A DNA stretch of 31,687 bases from an uncultured Ruminococcus sp. (GTDB taxonomy: Bacteria; Bacillota; Clostridia; Oscillospirales; Acutalibacteraceae), in the NCBI GenBank assembly GCA_902767175.1, contig CACXGH010000241.1, positions 1 to 31,687 of the forward strand, given 5' to 3'. Of this stretch, positions 31,476 to 31,687 are shown one piece after another (position 1 is the stretch's first letter; each line of letters opens with the position of its first letter). Below the pieces are notes generated by a model. That model was not told the DNA's origin and searched no databases. It was given only the letters and a program-made list of their open reading frames with translations. Both the position numbers and the translations under genes were made by a program.

Positions 31476-31513
31476 ATCAAACACGTCCTTTCAATGTTTA
31501 TGTTATTATTTAT

Positions 31514-31568
31514 ATAATATCATTAATTTGAAAGAAAAACAATATTTTTACATAAAAATATGTGACAA
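31514..31568 (-). promoter_or_regulatory. Promoter region of the CAP-protein gene
   Basis: Two overlapping candidates are seen on the minus strand: TTGTCA (31563-31568) with TATTGT (31539-31544), spacer 18; and TTGTTT (31537-31542) with TATTAT (31514-31519), spacer 17. Both are plausible and I cannot choose between them. Confidence 0.5.
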
Positions 31569-31610
31569 ATAAGAGATATATTAGGAATATTACTGAATTT
31601 TTTATAACAA

Positions 31611-31687
31611 GCGTCGATGTCCCCCGCCTCTAAAGGCGGCGGGTGCCATACGTCCGTCGGTGGCGGGTTAAAATCCCCCACCGACGC
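31611..31687. repeat. Double-hairpin palindromic element at the right edge
   Basis: GCGTCG (31611-31616) and CGACGC (31682-31687) bracket two GC-rich hairpins. The first pairs 31621-31628 with 31635-31643 around TCTAAA. The second pairs GTCGGTGG and GGG (31656-31667) with CCC and CCACCGAC (31675-31685) around TTAAAAT. Each has one bulged C in the same relative place. The block is far more GC-rich than the sequence next to it. It resembles REP-type repeats or an end of an IS200/IS605-like element; no transposase is visible. The element may continue past the window. Confidence 0.6.

Noticed and set aside
1..31687. tRNA and rRNA genes
   Set aside because: I looked for tRNA-like cloverleaves and conserved rRNA segments in the intergenic regions and saw none.

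Overview
The window looks like a chromosomal piece of a gut or rumen Clostridia bacterium, most likely Ruminococcus-like (Oscillospiraceae). This rests on moderate GC, strong AGGAGG-type ribosome binding sites, a Firmicutes T-box leader, a bacterial V-type ATPase operon and BIG2/CAP-type secreted proteins. The genus is an inference from gene style. All 25 protein genes I accept lie on the minus strand, so transcription runs from high to low coordinates. Seven, probably eight, use TTG starts. Both edges sit in hairpin-rich sequence, which suggests the window may be a whole assembly contig broken at repeats.

Region by region, from high to low coordinates. 31687-30680: a palindromic repeat at the edge, then a secreted BIG2+CAP protein with a clean terminator. 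30630-26854: a perfect 14-bp inverted repeat, a promoter, and a three-gene envelope operon in which every protein carries a DUF3592-like extracellular module. These are a two-pass protein with a 20-residue tandem repeat tail, a lipoprotein with a transglutaminase-like domain, and a small membrane protein. The operon ends in a terminator. 26829-23246: aroA-aroC-pheA, overlapping genes for the last steps to chorismate and on to phenylpyruvate. 23168-14256: a complete nine-gene V-type ATPase operon in the order G-C-I-K-F-E-A-B-D. 14253-11505: folC, a YbjN-like gene and a PdaA-like deacetylase whose ribosome binding site lies inside the preceding terminator hairpin. 11390-8745: a polytopic GT-C-like transferase coupled to an Orn/Lys/Arg decarboxylase. 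8647-486: a cell-surface glycan operon with a GlfT2-like galactofuranosyltransferase, a 1348-residue fusion (pyruvyltransferase, ferredoxin/FrhB, second pyruvyltransferase, ILEI/PANDER-like domain) and two paralogous hexapeptide acyltransferases. 326-1: three 25-bp direct repeats, a promoter and a T-box leader with a UUC (Phe) specifier, all reading leftward out of the window.

The most unusual content is the glycan operon. The four genes look like one pathway that adds furanose sugar, ketal-type or redox-linked decoration and O-acyl groups to a surface polymer. The 1348-residue fusion is the best candidate for something undescribed. The DUF3592/repeat-tail operon is second. The T-box, the terminator that hides a start site and the palindromic sequences at both edges are the main non-coding points of interest.
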